Shown: in pieces, positions 23,862-32,088 of the stretch | Numbering within the stretch: position 1 is the first letter of the stretch | How the letters are laid out: the number at the start of each line of letters is the position of its first letter | Assembly: GCA_022821265.1 (NCBI GenBank) | Contig: JAJEDW010000267.1 | Span: 1 to 32,100, forward strand | DNA: 32,100 nt | Direction: 5' to 3' | Origin: Acidobacteriota bacterium | GTDB taxonomy: Bacteria; Acidobacteriota; Terriglobia; 20CM-2-55-15 | Position numbers and translations under genes: made by a program | The notes under the pieces: generated by a model | Told to the model about the DNA's origin: nothing | What the model saw: only the letters and a program-made list of their open reading frames with translations | Databases searched by the model: none

Positions 23862-24687
23862 CCCGATGGCGGCCGCCCTCGCCGGCGTTCTGGCGCTGTC
23901 CGCGGCCCCGGCCGCGGTGGCCCGTCAGGGCCTGGACTTCGACGTCTACCGCGAAACCGTCGAACCGATCTTCATCCGTTCCCGCGGCGACTTTCGGCCC
24001 CCCGACCCGGGCAACCCGGCCTGCGTCATGTGTCACACGTGGCAGACGAACACGCGGCTCGCGCTGGAAACGCTCGAGGAGGACGCCGACGGCGGCGTCT
24101 TCTGGACCGAGGACCAGTCCCGCCGCAACTTCGAAGCCGTCTCCCGCCTCGTGGCGCCGGGCGATCCCGACAACAGCCGCCTGCTCCGCAAGCCGCTGGC
24201 GGCGCCGGCCGGCGGAACGCCGTCGCACACGGGCGGCAAGTTCTGGACGTCGCGCGACGATCCGGAGTGGCAAGCCATCGCGGCGTGGGTTCGCGCCGCT
24301 TCGGGCCCGGCGCCCGCCGAGGGCGAGGTCGACTACGCGTTCTTCCGGGCCTGCGTCCAGCCGATCTTCATCAACGCCGTCCCGGGAAGCCTTCCTTGCA
24401 CCGAGTGCCACACCGAGGGCGGCTCGGCCTTCCTGCAGGGGATCCCGGACGGCCGCGGCGTCTGGACCGAGGAAGAATCACGGCGGAACTTCGAGATCGT
24501 GACGCGGCTGATCGCGCCGGGTTTCCCGGCCCAGAGCCGCCTGTTGATGCATCCGCTCCATCCGGACGGCGGCGGCGACTACGCGCACAACGGGGTCCGG
24601 CGATGGATGTCCCGGGACGATCCGGAATGGCAGATGCTGGCCGCGTGGGTCCGGGGCGAGCGCGCCGGCGCCGACTGTCGACGTTGA
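23854..24687 (+). CDS. Periplasmic diheme cytochrome c with internal duplication
   Basis: A 277-aa product with a signal peptide (AALAGVLALSAAPAAVA). Two c-type heme sites, CVMCH (57-61) and CTECH (182-186), lie in two homologous halves. Each half opens YRETVEPIFI / FRACVQPIFI. Each continues through FWTEDQSRRNFEAVSRLVAPG / VWTEEESRRNFEIVTRLIAPG and closes with WTSRDDPEWQAIAAWVR / WMSRDDPEWQMLAAWVR. His125 (SHTGG) and His245 (AHNGV) occupy the same place in each half. They are the best candidates for distal heme ligands, since the first half lacks a matching Met. The likely role is to accept electrons from the PQQ dehydrogenase encoded 22 bases downstream and pass them to the respiratory chain. 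Start ATG 23854 overlaps the upstream stop. Confidence 0.9.
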   Translation: MNSPMAAALAGVLALSAAPAAVARQGLDFDVYRETVEPIFIRSRGDFRPPDPGNPACVMCHTWQTNTRLALETLEEDADGGVFWTEDQSRRNFEAVSRLVAPGDPDNSRLLRKPLAAPAGGTPSHTGGKFWTSRDDPEWQAIAAWVRAASGPAPAEGEVDYAFFRACVQPIFINAVPGSLPCTECHTEGGSAFLQGIPDGRGVWTEEESRRNFEIVTRLIAPGFPAQSRLLMHPLHPDGGGDYAHNGVRRWMSRDDPEWQMLAAWVRGERAGADCRR

Positions 24688-24709
24688 CCGCGGAATCGAG
24701 AATCCGAAC

Positions 24710-26755
24710 ATGATCCTGCCCAACCGACGCCGCGTTCCGAGGCCGTGGATGCTTCCGATCTGTCTTCTGGCCGTCACGCCGCCGGCGCCCGCGCAGGAAG
24801 CGGGCGTCCCGGCCGGCGAATGGCGCTATATCGGCGGCGACGCCGGCCACACGCGCTACTCGGCGCTGGATGAGATCGACGGCGGCAACTTCGAGGACCT
24901 GGAAGTCGCCTGGGTCTGGCGCGGCGACAACTACGGCCCGACCGTCGATTACGTCTCCCGCTCGACGCCGCTCTACGTCGACGGGCTGCTGTACACCGTC
25001 GCCGGCTCGCGCCGGACCGTCTCGGCGATCGACCCGGGCACCGGAGAGACCGTCTGGACGTTTCGCGAGCCGCACACGACGCGATACGAACGCGGCATGC
25101 GCAACAGCTACGGAAAGGGTGTCGCCTGGGCCGAGGTCAACGGCCGCGGCGTGATCTTCATGAGCAGTCCGGGGTTCTTCCTCCACGCGCTGGACGCGAA
25201 GACCGGGCGGCCGATCGATGGCTGGGGCGCGACCGTGCCGCTGGACGGTTTCGCGGCCACGGGCGTCGTCGACATGCTGCCGGACCTGGTCGGCGACTGG
25301 GAGCCCTGGCTGCAGTCCGGCTACGCCTACGACCCGGATCACGGGATCCCGCGCGACCTGGGCAACCTCAGCACGTCGTCCCCGCCGATCGTCGTGAACG
25401 GGGTCGTCATCGTCGGCAACGTCCACGAGCAGGGGTACTACCAGACCCGCACGGAGAACATCCCGGGCGACATCCTGGCCTACGACGCCTCCACCGGAGA
25501 ATTCCTCTGGAAGTTCCACGTCATTCCCCGTCCGGGCGAGTTCGGGCACGACACGTGGGAGAACGACGCCTGGATGACCACGGGAGACGTGTCGTCCTGG
25601 GCGCCGATGTCGGCCGATCCCGAGCGCGGGATCGTCTACATCCCGACCAACCCTCCGACGATCGACTTCTACGGAGGTTTCCGGCCGGGGGACAACCTGT
25701 TCGGCACCAGCATCATCGCCCTCGACGTGCGGACCGGCGAACGGGTGTGGCACTTCCAGATGGTCCACCACGACATCTGGAACTTCGACAACCCCACCGC
25801 CCCGGTGCTCCTGGACGTGACGGTCGACGGGCGTCCGAGGGCCGTCGCGATCCAGACGACGAAGCAGGGGTTCGCCTTCACGTTCGACCGTGCGACCGGC
25901 GAACCCGTGTGGCCCATCGAGGAACGCGAAGTGCCGCCCTCCGAGATTCCCGGAGAACGGCTCTCGCCCACGCAACCGTTCCCGACCCGCCCGGCGCCCT
26001 ACGAGATGCAGGCGCTCACCGAGGACATGCTGATCGACTTCACCCCGGAGTTGCGCGCCGAAGCTCTCGAGATCGTCCGGAACTACCGGCTGGGACCGCT
26101 CTACAATCCCCCGATCCAGGTGGGGCATCCCTCGGGGCTGCGCTCGTTCGTGAGCTGTCCCTCCGGCGCCACCAACATCTACGGGCCGACGTCGGCCGAT
26201 CCCGAGACGGGGATCCTCTACGTGTCGACTCTTCGCGGATGCCGTTCCGAGAACATCGTCCCCGGCCACGAAATGGATGAACCGGACGATCCGCTGACGA
26301 CCGGACGCACCATCGCCGATTGGGTCGTCGCCGACCGGGGCGATTTCGGCGGGCCCCGGGGCCTGCCGATATTCAAGCCGCCGTACAGCCGGATCGTCGC
26401 CATCGACATGAACACGGGGGAGCACCTGTGGGAGATCCCGAACGGGGATACGCCCGAACGCATCCGGGATCACCCGGCGCTGGCCGGCGTGGACCTTCCC
26501 GTCACCGGAAAGACATCGCACCCGGTCACCCTCGCCACCCGGACGCTGCTGATCACGGCCGAAGGGACCCAGGGCGATCCCCTGCTCCACGCCGTGGACA
26601 AGCGCACGGGCGAACGCGTCGGCACCGTACCCATTCCGGCTTCCGGGCAGTACGGCATGATGACCTACCTGCACCAGGGCCGGCAGTACGTCGTCGTGCA
26701 GATCGCCGGCCCCGGCCACCCCGGTTCCCTGGCGGCCCTTCGACTGGGCGAATAG
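24710..26755 (+). CDS. Periplasmic PQQ-dependent dehydrogenase (glucose dehydrogenase-like)
   Basis: A 681-aa quinoprotein with a signal peptide (PWMLPICLLAVTPPAPAQ). The propeller opens EWRYIGGDAGHTRYSALDEI, close to the WPxYGGDxxxxRYSPLxQI start of membrane glucose dehydrogenase relatives. It contains quinoprotein motifs SAIDPGTGETVWTF, AYDASTGEFLWKF, ALDVRTGERVWHFQMVHHDIWNFD and AIDMNTGEHLWEIPNGD. HHDIWNFD is the conserved Trp/Asp region beside the PQQ site. It has no N-terminal membrane domain and no fused heme, so the upstream diheme cytochrome is the natural electron acceptor. The substrate (sugar or alcohol) cannot be told. ATG 24710 has a poor ribosome site; the internal ATG at residue 14 is a possible alternative. 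No pqq biosynthesis genes are in the window. Confidence 0.92.
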   Translation: MILPNRRRVPRPWMLPICLLAVTPPAPAQEAGVPAGEWRYIGGDAGHTRYSALDEIDGGNFEDLEVAWVWRGDNYGPTVDYVSRSTPLYVDGLLYTVAGSRRTVSAIDPGTGETVWTFREPHTTRYERGMRNSYGKGVAWAEVNGRGVIFMSSPGFFLHALDAKTGRPIDGWGATVPLDGFAATGVVDMLPDLVGDWEPWLQSGYAYDPDHGIPRDLGNLSTSSPPIVVNGVVIVGNVHEQGYYQTRTENIPGDILAYDASTGEFLWKFHVIPRPGEFGHDTWENDAWMTTGDVSSWAPMSADPERGIVYIPTNPPTIDFYGGFRPGDNLFGTSIIALDVRTGERVWHFQMVHHDIWNFDNPTAPVLLDVTVDGRPRAVAIQTTKQGFAFTFDRATGEPVWPIEEREVPPSEIPGERLSPTQPFPTRPAPYEMQALTEDMLIDFTPELRAEALEIVRNYRLGPLYNPPIQVGHPSGLRSFVSCPSGATNIYGPTSADPETGILYVSTLRGCRSENIVPGHEMDEPDDPLTTGRTIADWVVADRGDFGGPRGLPIFKPPYSRIVAIDMNTGEHLWEIPNGDTPERIRDHPALAGVDLPVTGKTSHPVTLATRTLLITAEGTQGDPLLHAVDKRTGERVGTVPIPASGQYGMMTYLHQGRQYVVVQIAGPGHPGSLAALRLGE

Positions 26756-26771
26756 ACCCGGCGGCGACTCG

Positions 26772-27614
26772 CTACGGAACGACCCGGCTGGGCGTCTCGG
26801 CCTCGCCGTAAGCGTTGATGATGTTCGACGGGAACGTGTTGTTGTCCTGGCAGATGTATTCGAAGATCTCCCGGTCGGGCGTCCACTGGATCGAGAACCC
26901 GCTCTCCCACGGCGCGTCGTAGGCGCCGGGGTCGTCGATCGTGACGTCGTACTGCAGCGTGTCGAAGTCGGTCCGGGTGATCCGTTCGATCAGGCGCATC
27001 CGGTCGGTATGGGGCAACCCGTCGCGATTCATCCAGAACCGCTCGTTGAAACCCACGGTGTCGACGATGAGCGTGTCGCCGTCCCATCGCCCGATGGAGT
27101 GCCCATAGTAGCTGGGCGTCGGGTTCTCAGGGTGGCTCCGTCCGTCCATGTAGACGATCCGGTAGGTGTGGGGGCCGCCGATGTCGAAGATATAGATCCG
27201 CTCCAGCTCGGGCAGGTCCACGATCTCGAGCCCATAGGGCGTGACGAACTCGCGCGGGCCGCCCGACGGCTTGCACCGGGCGTGAGGTTCGTAGCTGAGA
27301 AACGTGACGTGCCGCTCGTCCACGATCGCGCGCGCCCAGGGCTTCAGCGGCACGTCGTCGATGTGGATCGGAGCGTTCAGAGTCCTTCGATACTCGTAGT
27401 TGTTGGGATTGACGGCCAACCGGCCGCCGTTGCCGACCCACAATCCGGTCTCGCCGGGAAGCGGACCCAGGTTGGGACGGCCGTCGGGGTGGCGCGGCGC
27501 GGGACGGGCGGCCGGGGCGTCCCCCCCGCCCCGCTGCGAGGACGCGGGTATCACGGAACCCGCGGCCAGGATCAGGAACGCGGCAAAAACGATCTGAAGA
27601 CGATGCATGTCCAT
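26772..27614 (-). CDS. Conserved secreted protein of the EYICQxNN type, copy 2
   Basis: A 280-aa product from the ATG at 27614, which has GGGAG just upstream. The track start at 27653 would precede the signal peptide with polar sequence. The signal is LQIVFAAFLILAAGSVIPASSQ. It shares all main blocks with the 6395-7201 product: KPSGGPREFVTPYGLEI, ELERIYIFDIGGPHTYRIVYMDGRSHP, GRWDGDTLIVDTVGFNE, PHTDRMRLIERITR, VTIDDPGAYDAPW and EYICQDNN near the C-terminus. The function of the family is unknown to me. It converges on the PQQ dehydrogenase gene with a 16-base gap. The other copy precedes a molybdenum hydroxylase, so both copies neighbour periplasmic oxidoreductases. It is divergent from the luciferase-like gene across 125 bases. 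Confidence 0.85.
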   Translation of the reverse strand: MDMHRLQIVFAAFLILAAGSVIPASSQRGGGDAPAARPAPRHPDGRPNLGPLPGETGLWVGNGGRLAVNPNNYEYRRTLNAPIHIDDVPLKPWARAIVDERHVTFLSYEPHARCKPSGGPREFVTPYGLEIVDLPELERIYIFDIGGPHTYRIVYMDGRSHPENPTPSYYGHSIGRWDGDTLIVDTVGFNERFWMNRDGLPHTDRMRLIERITRTDFDTLQYDVTIDDPGAYDAPWESGFSIQWTPDREIFEYICQDNNTFPSNIINAYGEAETPSRVVP

Positions 27615-27739
27615 ACGACTCCCGAGCCGGCGGTTCGGACCGGCGCCGAGCACCCGGCGCCGAAACCGTTCGCGCCCGGCCCGTTTGATTTTCCGTCCCT
27701 TGAAATGATATCCACTGAAGCTCGTATCCGGAGGCCGAA

Positions 27740-28906
27740 ATGAGCGATTCCATGCGTTTCGACGTGATGCACTTCATGCCGTACGTGTATCTGCCCGACA
27801 ACCACAAGGAGTTCGCGTCCACCTGGGTGAACTTCCCGAACAGGTACTACGACCCGGAGAAGGCGCACGGACTCTACCAGCAGTACTTCGAGCAACTGGT
27901 GCTGGCCGACCGGCTCGGCTTCGACGCCATCGTGCTGAACGAGCACCACAACACGGTGTACAGCATGATGGCCACGCCCAACGTCGTGGCCGCCGCGCTT
28001 CTGCCCCGGCTCCGGCGCGCGCGCATCTGCGTCTGGGGCGTGCCGCCCAACTTCATGCAGCCGAACCGGCTGGCCGAGGAGTACGCCATCCTCGACGTGC
28101 TGTCCGAAGGCCGCCTGGAGATCGCGCTGCCCCTCGGCACCGGAATGGAGTACTGGGCCAACTCGGTGAGCCCGGTGACGGCGCGGGAGCGGTTCCGCGA
28201 GAGCCTGAAGATCATGCTGCAGGCATGGTCCGAGGACGGGCCGACGACGCACTACGGCAAGCACTTCACGTACCGCTACCTGAACCCCTGGCCCCGGCCC
28301 TACCAGAAGCCGCATCCCCCGTGCTACATCGTCGGCACCGGCAGCCCCGAGACCATTGAGCTGGCGGCCGAACTGGGATTCGGATACTCCTCGGTCTTCG
28401 CGACCCAGGCCCGGGCCAAGGAGCTGAACGACACGCTGCGGGAGCGCGCCTCGCATCACGGTTTCACGCTGCGGCCCGACCAGTTGCCGCTGCTGACGTT
28501 CGTCTACGTGGCCGAAACCGACGACGAGGCCGAGCAGGAATACAAGGGACACCTGAGGCGGTTCTACGAGGACTTCGCGCGCAGCACGCCCCAGTGGCTG
28601 GCGCCGCCGGGCTACATCTCGGTCGAGCAGCTCAAGATACGCGCCGCGGGCTCGGACAGGCTGCACGGCGGTTTCGACTTCGACCATATCCGCGAGTCCA
28701 CGTTCGTCGCCGTCGGATCCCCCGAGACGGTCGCGAACCTGCTGGGCGAGTGGGCCGAGCGCATGGGCACGAACCACCTGAACAACGTCATGCACGTCGC
28801 GGACATGCCGCACTGGAAGACGACCAAGAACCTGACGCTGTTCGCAGAGGAAGTCATGCCGCGCTTGCGGACCGGGTCGCCGAAACCCGCCGCAGTCGCC
28901 GGATGA
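27740..28906 (+). CDS. LLM-class flavin-dependent oxidoreductase (bacterial luciferase-like)
   Basis: A 388-aa cytosolic protein starting at ATG 27740, five bases after GGAGG. It has the luciferase-like TIM-barrel pattern: QLVLADRLGFDAIVLNEHHN (about 53-72), ICVWGVPPNFMQPNRLAEEYAILDVLSEGRLEIALPLG (about 98-135), ESLKIMLQAWSEDG, and PPCYIVGTGSPETIELAAELGFGYS (about 193-217). Members use reduced FMN or F420 for monooxygenation or hydride transfer. The NEHH segment and lack of an F420 signature suggest FMN, but this is not certain. It is followed after 16 bases by an alpha/beta hydrolase. That pairing suggests ring or ester cleavage after oxygenation. The substrate is unknown. Confidence 0.93.
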   Translation: MSDSMRFDVMHFMPYVYLPDNHKEFASTWVNFPNRYYDPEKAHGLYQQYFEQLVLADRLGFDAIVLNEHHNTVYSMMATPNVVAAALLPRLRRARICVWGVPPNFMQPNRLAEEYAILDVLSEGRLEIALPLGTGMEYWANSVSPVTARERFRESLKIMLQAWSEDGPTTHYGKHFTYRYLNPWPRPYQKPHPPCYIVGTGSPETIELAAELGFGYSSVFATQARAKELNDTLRERASHHGFTLRPDQLPLLTFVYVAETDDEAEQEYKGHLRRFYEDFARSTPQWLAPPGYISVEQLKIRAAGSDRLHGGFDFDHIRESTFVAVGSPETVANLLGEWAERMGTNHLNNVMHVADMPHWKTTKNLTLFAEEVMPRLRTGSPKPAAVAG

Positions 28907-28922
28907 GGAAAGGACACGACAC

Positions 28923-29690
28923 ATGAGCACCTTTGCGAAGCAGACGCTGAACGTCAACGGCGTCGACACCGTCGTCCACACGGCCGGCCGCGGAGAGCCG
29001 CTCGTTCTGTTCCACGGCGCGGGAACCGTCGACGGCTTCGACTTCACCGAACCGTGGACCGAGAAGTTCCGGGTCATCGTCCCGTACCATCCGGGTTTCG
29101 GCGAGTCCGCGGACGACCCCTCCGTGGACGAGATGCACGACTACGTCATGCATTACCTGGAGCTGTTCGACGCGCTCGAGCTCGACACGTTCCACCTGGT
29201 GGGGTTGTCGATGGGCGGTTACCTGGCCGCCAAGTTCGGCGTCGAGCATTGCCACCGCATCCGGAAGCTGGCGATGATCGCTCCCGCGCTGATGCTCGAT
29301 GCGGAGCATCCGATGCTGGACATCCTGGCGCTGCCCGGCGAGAAGGTGATCGGCGCGCTGGTCAAGAACTTCGACGTCCTGAAGCCGCGTCTGCCCGAGA
29401 ACCCCGACATCGACTTCATCGCCGACCGGTACCGCGAAACGACCTCGCTGGCGCGCCTGCAGTGGGAGCATCCCAACGACCTGAAGCTGCCGCGTTACCT
29501 GCACCGGCTGAAGACGCCCACGCTGATCGTCTGGGGAGCGGAGGACGCGATCGTCCCCGCGGCCCAGGCGGCGGCCTGGCAGCGGGCGCTGCCGGACGTC
29601 ACCATCGACGTGGTCGAAGACGCCGGGCACCTGGTCCACCTCGAGAAGCCCGAGGTGGTGGGAAGAATCGGAGATTTCCTGAGCGCCTGA
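28923..29690 (+). CDS. Alpha/beta hydrolase
   Basis: A 255-aa cytosolic enzyme. The catalytic triad is readable: nucleophile Ser96 in GLSMGG, Asp208 in WGAEDAIVP and His236 in EDAGHLVH. The oxyanion loop is HGAG (31-34). Length and layout match the meta-cleavage-product hydrolase, esterase and epoxide hydrolase branch of the fold. No Cys or Asp replaces the serine, so esterase or C-C hydrolase chemistry is more likely than dehalogenation or epoxide opening. ATG 28923 is preceded by GAGGAAAGG. It forms a two-gene operon with the luciferase-like oxidoreductase, and the hydrolase would plausibly act on that enzyme's lactone or ester product. Confidence 0.92.
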   Translation: MSTFAKQTLNVNGVDTVVHTAGRGEPLVLFHGAGTVDGFDFTEPWTEKFRVIVPYHPGFGESADDPSVDEMHDYVMHYLELFDALELDTFHLVGLSMGGYLAAKFGVEHCHRIRKLAMIAPALMLDAEHPMLDILALPGEKVIGALVKNFDVLKPRLPENPDIDFIADRYRETTSLARLQWEHPNDLKLPRYLHRLKTPTLIVWGAEDAIVPAAQAAAWQRALPDVTIDVVEDAGHLVHLEKPEVVGRIGDFLSA

Positions 29691-29749
29691 GCGGCACGCG
29701 GACGGGCTCCCCTCAGGCCGGGCTCAGCGCTGGACCGTACCCGGTTTTG

Positions 29750-30070
29750 TCAGGGAATAAGGGGGCCGCCCCGATTCCGGATCAAGCGATCGACGATCTC
29801 GATCAAGGCGTTCAGTTTCGCCTCGGTCCCGGCCTGCGCTTCGGTCAGCTTGGTCTGCTTGTCGGCCAGCCGTCTATGGCTTTCGGCGAATCGAAGCTGG
29901 TGTTCGGCCATCGCCCGCTGGTGCTCGGCCAACTTCAACAACACGGCGTCGGTCTTCTTCTGGTTCTCGCGGATCTCACGCATATCCGCCTCGTGCAGCG
30001 CATGACCTTCCATCAGCGTGGACACGAGATTCTCCATCCTCGTGAACCGTTCCTCGGGTGTCATCGACAT
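29750..30070 (-). CDS. Small coiled-coil protein
   Basis: A 106-aa protein (MSMTPEERFTRMENLVSTLMEG ...). From residue 20 to 95 it is one long heptad helix rich in Glu, Lys, Gln, His and Leu (AEHQRAMAEHQLRFAESHRRLADKQTKLTEAQAGTEAKL). It has no membrane segment, unlike the 80-aa protein at 1337, and no recognised family. A second ATG lies two codons downstream. A perfect TATAAT sits about 30 bases upstream on the minus strand, which supports expression. It is a monocistronic gene between the hydrolase and the EamA gene. Function is unknown; oligomeric scaffold or tail-like bundles are guesses only. Confidence 0.72.
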   Translation of the reverse strand: MSMTPEERFTRMENLVSTLMEGHALHEADMREIRENQKKTDAVLLKLAEHQRAMAEHQLRFAESHRRLADKQTKLTEAQAGTEAKLNALIEIVDRLIRNRGGPLIP

Positions 30071-30099
30071 GTTTCCATTCCCATGGAAGGGGCCGAGTC

Positions 30100-30128
30100 A
30101 TTATAGCATCGCATCGGGACCGTGACGG
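30100..30128 (-). promoter_or_regulatory. Promoter of the small coiled-coil gene
   Basis: On the minus strand TATAAT (30105-30100, perfect) is preceded at 17 bases by CCGTCA (30128-30123, three of six). A perfect -10 box is notable in such GC-rich sequence. The expected leader is a little over 20 bases. Confidence 0.5.
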
Positions 30129-30156
30129 AGCGCGCGACACGAGGCGGAACGCGGCC

Positions 30157-31044
30157 TCAGCGCGTCGCCCGCGACGTGGTCCCCAGGCAGATCGCTCCCA
30201 GCGCCAGCAGGGCCCCGGCAATGTCGGTCCAACCGGTCGGCCGGGCGAACAGCACCACGTCCCACACGAACGCCAGCGTGGGTTGAACCAGCAGCATCAG
30301 CCCCACCCGGGAGGCTTCGACCAGCGCCAGCCCGCGACTGATGAGGATCCACGCGACGGCCTGGCACAGGATCCCGTAGCCGAGCATCGCGGTCCAACTT
30401 CGGGCGTCGCGAATGCGGAACGACTCGCCCTGCAGCAGCCCCTCCACGGCCATGATCGCCCCGACGGCCAGGCACACGATCATCAGGTTGGCGGCGGGCG
30501 ATCCGCGCGCGCTCCCCGACTGCAGCCGTCTGAGCGTCAGCATGTACCCGGAATACGCCACGGCGGTGACGATGCCGAAGACGACGCCGACGCGATAGTC
30601 GGGCTCCAGCGCACCCCAGTCGATCCCGACCAGAAGGAACAACCCGCCCAGGGCCAGGGGCGCCGACACCAGGAAACGCCAGTCCAGGTGCTCGCGAAAG
30701 ATCAGGACGCCGGCCGCGGCGAGGAAGAAGACCTGGAAGTTGGCCAGGATCGTCGCCAGTCCGGGTCCCACGTAGAGGATCGAACGGTGCCAGAAACTCA
30801 GGTCCGCGGCGAACATGACCGCGGCGGCGCCGGCCCACAACAGGGGACCCGCTCCCTGGAAGACCCGTTCCCGGCGCACGCGCACCACCACGGCCAGCGC
30901 CAGGGCGCCGAACAGGCAGCGGTACGCGCCGGCCATCGTCGGCCCGACGTCGGCGACGCGGACGAACACCGGCGAGAAGCTGATCAGGGCGGCACCGGCG
31001 AGGACGTAGACCCTTCCCTTCCACGACTTGGGAGGCCCTGCCAC
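30157..31044 (-). CDS. EamA/DMT-family transporter
   Basis: A 295-aa inner-membrane protein with ten hydrophobic segments in two homologous halves. EamA repeat 1 spans about residues 10-140 (AALISFSPVFVRVADVGPTMAGAYRCLFGALAL, then ATILANFQVFFLAAAGVLIFREHLDWRFLVSAPLALGGLFLLV). Repeat 2 spans about 150-290 (GVVFGIVTAVAYSGYMLTLRRL to IAGALLALGAICLG). The family exports amino acids, metabolites or drugs; specificity cannot be inferred. The start is GTG 31044 with GTGAGG a few bases upstream. The gene is divergent from the PepSY-type gene (132-base intergenic region) and has no operon partner. Confidence 0.92.
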   Translation of the reverse strand: MAGPPKSWKGRVYVLAGAALISFSPVFVRVADVGPTMAGAYRCLFGALALAVVVRVRRERVFQGAGPLLWAGAAAVMFAADLSFWHRSILYVGPGLATILANFQVFFLAAAGVLIFREHLDWRFLVSAPLALGGLFLLVGIDWGALEPDYRVGVVFGIVTAVAYSGYMLTLRRLQSGSARGSPAANLMIVCLAVGAIMAVEGLLQGESFRIRDARSWTAMLGYGILCQAVAWILISRGLALVEASRVGLMLLVQPTLAFVWDVVLFARPTGWTDIAGALLALGAICLGTTSRATR

Positions 31045-31115
31045 GACGCCTCACTCTACACCATGGGAGGCGGCGGCGAGTCCCGGGCAAGGACGCCGAC
31101 GCCGGATCATGCCGA

Positions 31116-31143
31116 TTGCGTCCGTCGCGATTGCGCGTAGTAT
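31116..31143 (+). promoter_or_regulatory. Candidate promoter of the PepSY-type gene
   Basis: TTGCGT (31116-31121), a 16-base spacer, then TAGTAT (31138-31143, four of six). The predicted leader is about 27 bases and would contain the TGGAG ribosome site. Confidence 0.35.
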
Positions 31144-31176
31144 GTCGGACATGCGCATTCGATCCTGGAGCGGCCG

Positions 31177-32088
31177 TTGGGACTGATCGCGCGCTGGATC
31201 GAGCAGCCCAGGTCCGTCTGGCTCCGCCGCGTCCTGTTCCAGGTCCATCTCTGGACCGGACTCGGTCTGGGCGTCTACATCGCCGCGATCAGCCTGACCG
31301 GGAGCATCCTCGTGTTCCGCGTGGAGCTGCTCAACCACTTCGACCGCGGACCGGTGCAGGTCGCGGCGGTGGGCGAACGGCTGGACGAGACGGAAATCGA
31401 AGCGGCCGCGCGCCGCGCTTATCCCGGCTACGACGTGACCCGGACCTTCGAAGGCCGCGAACCGGACGTGGCTGTCGAGGTGTGGCTGGAGCGCGACGGC
31501 CGGCGGCTGCAGAAGCTCTTCGACCCGTTCACGGGCCGCGATCTCGGCAACGCCGTTCCGGCCGGCATCCGTTTCACGTCCTGGACCCTGGAGCTCCACG
31601 ACAGCCTGCTGCTCGGCGAGACGGGCCAAGTCGTGAACGGCGCCGCCGGCGTCCTGTTCACGCTGCTGAGCCTGACCGGGATCGTCGTCTGGTGGCCGGG
31701 ACGGCGCGCCTGGCGCCGGAGCCTCTATGTCCAGATCCGCGCTTCCTGGAAGCGCGTGAACTGGAGCCTCCACAGCACGGCCGGATTCTGGACCGCGGCG
31801 CTGCTGTTCGTCTGGGGTTTGAGCGGCGTGTACCTGGTCTTCCCCGGGCCGTTCATGACGGCGGCCGACCTCATCGAGCCGTTCGATCCCGAGAACTTCG
31901 AGCCCCGGATCGTCGACGAGGCCATGGCGTGGCTCGCGCGGCTCCACTTCGGCCGCTTCGCCGGGCTGGGCGGGAAGATCGTCTGGGCCGCCGCGGGCCT
32001 CGTGCCGCCGCTGCTGCTCGGCACGGGCGCCGTCATGTGGTGGAATCGGGTCGTGCGCCGCGGCGCATCCGGCGCGGACGACGCCTAG
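31177..32088 (+). CDS. PepSY-associated transmembrane protein
   Basis: A 303-aa inner-membrane protein. TTG 31177 is taken as the start because TGGAG lies six bases upstream and the frame has no ATG or GTG between the in-frame stop at 31138 and this codon except weak candidates. Transmembrane segments are visible at about 20-47 (FQVHLWTGLGLGVYIAAISLTGSILVF), 150-172 (NGAAGVLFTLLSLTGIVVWWPGR), 200-224 (AGFWTAALLFVWGLSGVYLVFP) and 270-292. HLWTG, LHDSLL and SLHSTAG carry the histidines typical of PepSY_TM proteins. These include heme-bearing ferric-siderophore reductases of the PiuB/FhuF-associated type. A periplasmic PepSY-like segment lies between helices 1 and 2 (about 60-125). A role in reducing imported iron complexes fits the receptor-rich region but is inferred. 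The gene ends 12 bases before the window edge. Confidence 0.88.
   Translation: MGLIARWIEQPRSVWLRRVLFQVHLWTGLGLGVYIAAISLTGSILVFRVELLNHFDRGPVQVAAVGERLDETEIEAAARRAYPGYDVTRTFEGREPDVAVEVWLERDGRRLQKLFDPFTGRDLGNAVPAGIRFTSWTLELHDSLLLGETGQVVNGAAGVLFTLLSLTGIVVWWPGRRAWRRSLYVQIRASWKRVNWSLHSTAGFWTAALLFVWGLSGVYLVFPGPFMTAADLIEPFDPENFEPRIVDEAMAWLARLHFGRFAGLGGKIVWAAAGLVPPLLLGTGAVMWWNRVVRRGASGADDA

Noticed and set aside
24371-26719. Antisense ORF of 782 aa over the PQQ dehydrogenase
   Set aside because: It mirrors a well-recognised quinoprotein and has no motif of its own.
27685-27727. Promoter for the luciferase-like gene (TTGATT or TTGAAA as -35)
   Set aside because: The stretch is relatively AT-rich, but no correctly spaced -10 box matches more than three positions without colliding with the ribosome site.
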